A DNA stretch of 8,798 nt from positions 1 through 8,798 of the forward strand of contig JAJYMR010000122.1 in the NCBI GenBank assembly GCA_021786815.1, in the 5' to 3' direction. Source of the stretch: Deltaproteobacteria bacterium (lineage in GTDB: Bacteria > Desulfobacterota > Binatia > Binatales > Binataceae). Below, piece by piece: positions 7,050-8,798 of the stretch (positions are counted from its first letter, which is position 1; each line of letters opens with the position of its first letter). A program made the translations under genes and the position numbers. The notes beneath the pieces are model-generated. The model did not search any database. It saw nothing but the letters and a program-made list of their open reading frames with translations, and had not been told where the DNA came from.

Positions 7050-8183
7050 ATGGCCGCCAACGAAACCGTTATCGACGCCGACGGACACATCCTCGAGCCG
7101 CCCGACCTCTGGGAAAACTACCTGGAAGCGAAGTATCGCCCGCGCGCGATCAGGATTAAGCGCGACGAGCGCGGACTTGAGTATCTCGAATACGACGGCA
7201 AGCCTGCCGAACGGATGCGCCACGGCGTGTTGCATACGCTCGGCGCGATGGGCCGCAGCATCGACGAAATGAAGCCCTCGGCCCAGCGCACCTACCTGAA
7301 TTCCGCGCCGTTCGGCTCGATGAACATGCAGGAGCGCCTCGATCGGCTCGACCGCGAAGGCATCGACAAGGCGATCCTCTATCCGACAATCGGCCTGCTC
7401 TGGGAAGCCGAGGTCGAGGACGCGGAAATCGCGGGCGCGTACTGCCGCGCCTACAACCGATGGATCGCCGACTTCTGCCGCCATTCGGACGGACGCCTCA
7501 TCCCGGTCGCGCATCTGTCGCTGCTCGACATCCCCGCCGCGGTAGCGGAGCTGGAGCGCGCGGTAAAGGACGGATGCAGAGGCGCATTCGTCGCGCCGTT
7601 CACCCATACCCGCAAGGCGCACGGCCATCCCGATCACGAGCCGCTGTTCGCCAAATTCCAGGAACTCGACGTTCCCTTCGGAATCCATCCGACCTTCGAG
7701 CCGCCGGGACTGGCCTCGCGCCGCTTCGAAGGACTGGAGCGCTCGGGATGGTATCACGCCGCGATGGCGTGTCAGCCGGCGCAGGTCGCTTTCACCACGC
7801 TGTTTTCCTTCGGCGTGTTCGACAAGTTCCCAAGGCTCAAGGTCGTCGTGCTCGAATCAGGCGGGGGATGGATCGGCTACTGGATGGATCGGATGGACGC
7901 GCTGCACGAGGTTCCGATCAACCGCGCACCGCTCGAGCATCTGCCGAGCGAGTACATCCGCACGCGATGCTGGATTTCGGCTGACCCGGACGAGCGCACG
8001 CTCGCCGGGCTGATACGTTTCGTCGGCGAAGACCGTTTCTTCTGGGCGAGCGATTTCCCGCATCAGGATCACGGCCCGAATTACATGAAGGAACTCAGGG
8101 GGATGCTCGCCGCGATGCCGGAGACGGCGCGCGCCAAGGTCGCGGGGCTCAACGCTGCGCGGCTTTACAAGCTCGACGCCTGA
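7050..8183 (+). CDS. Amidohydrolase family 2 protein, copy B
   Basis: Paralogue of the preceding gene: 377 residues, roughly 60% identical by eye, with the same landmarks at the same positions. These are DADGHILEPPDLW (9-21), YPTIGLLWEAEV (111-122), CRAYNRWIADFC (132-143), GIHPTFEP (211-218) with His213, VLESGGGW (267-274) and FWASDFPH (331-338) with Asp335. It keeps the same DxH and ESG variants. The copies differ most at about 219-250 and 285-298, which in this fold could line the active-site mouth. One example is the ASHILQQP stretch of copy A, which reads ACQPAQVA here. The start is the ATG at 7050; its ribosome site AGGG overlaps the TAG stop of copy A, so translation is probably coupled. 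The products may form a hetero-oligomer or act on related substrates. The exact reaction is not known. Confidence 0.88.
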   Translation: MAANETVIDADGHILEPPDLWENYLEAKYRPRAIRIKRDERGLEYLEYDGKPAERMRHGVLHTLGAMGRSIDEMKPSAQRTYLNSAPFGSMNMQERLDRLDREGIDKAILYPTIGLLWEAEVEDAEIAGAYCRAYNRWIADFCRHSDGRLIPVAHLSLLDIPAAVAELERAVKDGCRGAFVAPFTHTRKAHGHPDHEPLFAKFQELDVPFGIHPTFEPPGLASRRFEGLERSGWYHAAMACQPAQVAFTTLFSFGVFDKFPRLKVVVLESGGGWIGYWMDRMDALHEVPINRAPLEHLPSEYIRTRCWISADPDERTLAGLIRFVGEDRFFWASDFPHQDHGPNYMKELRGMLAAMPETARAKVAGLNAARLYKLDA

Positions 8184-8187
8184 AGCA

Positions 8188-8210
8188 TCGCCGTCCCGCC
8201 TGCACGGCGA
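8188..8210 (+). terminator. Hairpin after the amidohydrolase pair
   Basis: TCGCCGT (8188-8194) pairs perfectly with ACGGCGA (8204-8210) around a 9-nt loop, starting 5 nt after the stop codon of copy B. No T-tract follows, so it is not a classic intrinsic terminator. It may stabilise the 3' end or attenuate read-through into the next gene, whose start is 25 nt further on. Confidence 0.35.
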
Positions 8211-8234
8211 GCGCCCGGATGCTATTTATCCGGC

Positions 8235-8798
8235 GTGACCCGCAAGCTACGAAAGGCGGTCCTGCTCGCGGCAGGACGCGGAACGCGCCTCGGCAAGCTC
8301 ACAGAAACGGTGCCCAAGCCGCTTCTGGAAGTGGCCGGCGCGCCGCTCATTTCGCACATCGTGACGGCGCTCGCCGGTGCGGGGATCCACGAGATCGCAA
8401 TCGTGTCCGGCTATGTCGCCGAGCAGGTCGAAGCGTGGTGCGAATCCTTCAATCAGGCCCATCCTGAAATCCGCCTCAAATCGATTCGCCAGCGCGAACT
8501 CAACGGCACGGCGGGCGCGATGCTCGCGGGGAGAGAGTTTGTCGCCGGCGAGGAAGTGTTTGTCTTCGGATGGGGTGACGTCCTGATGGACCGGCGGAAC
8601 TATTCGCGCTTCGTCGAACACGCGCGCTCGGAGGCGTACGACCTGCTTCTCGCCGTCAATCGCACGCGCGACCCGTGGCGCGGTGCGGCCGTTTACGTTG
8701 ACGAATGCATGCGCGCGCTTCGGATCGTCGAAAAGCCGCCGCCAGGTACATCGACCACCAACTGGAACAACGCGGGACTGTTCGCCGCAACCGAGCGC
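8235..8798 (+). CDS. Sugar-phosphate nucleotidyltransferase, 5' part (runs off the right edge)
   Basis: The first 188 codons of a nucleotidyltransferase that joins a nucleoside triphosphate to a sugar 1-phosphate (the NTP_transferase family of glucose-1-phosphate thymidylyl- and mannose-1-phosphate guanylyltransferases). The signature LLAAGRGTRLGKLTETVPKP (10-29) binds the nucleotide triphosphate. GTAGAM (91-96) matches the usual GTAGA loop, GWGDVL (112-117) holds the metal-binding Asp115, and VEKPP (165-169) and NWNNAGLF (176-183) match the sugar-binding side. The usual NGD tripeptide reads WGD here. The GTG at 8235 is the only start that keeps the N-terminal beta strand at normal length; no strong ribosome site precedes it, and TATTTAT just upstream could be a -10 box. 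Nucleotide and sugar specificity cannot be decided from this portion. Its product would feed cell-surface polysaccharide or glycolipid synthesis, with no obvious link to the amidohydrolases. Confidence 0.88.
   Translation, partial: MTRKLRKAVLLAAGRGTRLGKLTETVPKPLLEVAGAPLISHIVTALAGAGIHEIAIVSGYVAEQVEAWCESFNQAHPEIRLKSIRQRELNGTAGAMLAGREFVAGEEVFVFGWGDVLMDRRNYSRFVEHARSEAYDLLLAVNRTRDPWRGAAVYVDECMRALRIVEKPPPGTSTTNWNNAGLFAATER

Noticed and set aside
7044..7757. 237-residue minus-strand open frame
   Set aside because: It mirrors the conserved amidohydrolase B frame, and a similar shadow appears antisense to copy A, so it follows from the duplication and codon usage.

Overview
The window is high-GC, densely coded bacterial chromosome. 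Four genes run on the minus strand (gyrB, a dsbD-type gene, a ribBA-type gene and a membrane hydroxylase gene). Three run on the plus strand (two tandem amidohydrolases and a sugar nucleotidyltransferase). There is no phage, insertion sequence, CRISPR array, tRNA or rRNA. The gene content suggests a Gram-negative, respiring bacterium: it has a periplasmic DsbD and a proteobacterial-style RibBA variant. The DxH-type amidohydrolase pair would fit an uncultured proteobacterial, Desulfobacterota or Binatota-like lineage. That placement is an inference and cannot be settled from the sequence alone.

Left part, minus strand. The hydroxylase gene (5774 to 4950) is followed by the ribBA-type gene (4846 to 3674), which has its own good sigma70-like promoter. 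The dsbD-type gene (3619 to 1793) follows after 54 nt, probably in the same transcript. A 374-nt gap then holds two tandem Rho-independent terminators and a strong promoter for gyrB. The gyrB start is at 1418 and the gene runs off the left edge, so only about 470 of some 800 residues are present.

Right part, plus strand. A 138-nt divergent intergenic region carries short inverted repeats that may be operators. Two adjacent, clearly duplicated amidohydrolase genes follow (5913-7040 and 7050-8183), 9 nt apart and probably translationally coupled. After a short hairpin, the 5' part of a nucleotidyltransferase gene runs off the right edge.

The most notable point is the ribBA-type gene. Its C-terminal GTP cyclohydrolase II domain has lost the zinc cysteines and the catalytic loop, so it resembles the RibBX type, and the N-terminal synthase domain also lacks two usually conserved histidines. 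Other points are a natural Gln at the quinolone-associated Asp of GyrB, a non-canonical metal and catalytic site in both amidohydrolases, and possible operators between the divergent genes. I saw no convincing multi-gene novel system; the interest lies in residue-level deviations within known families.
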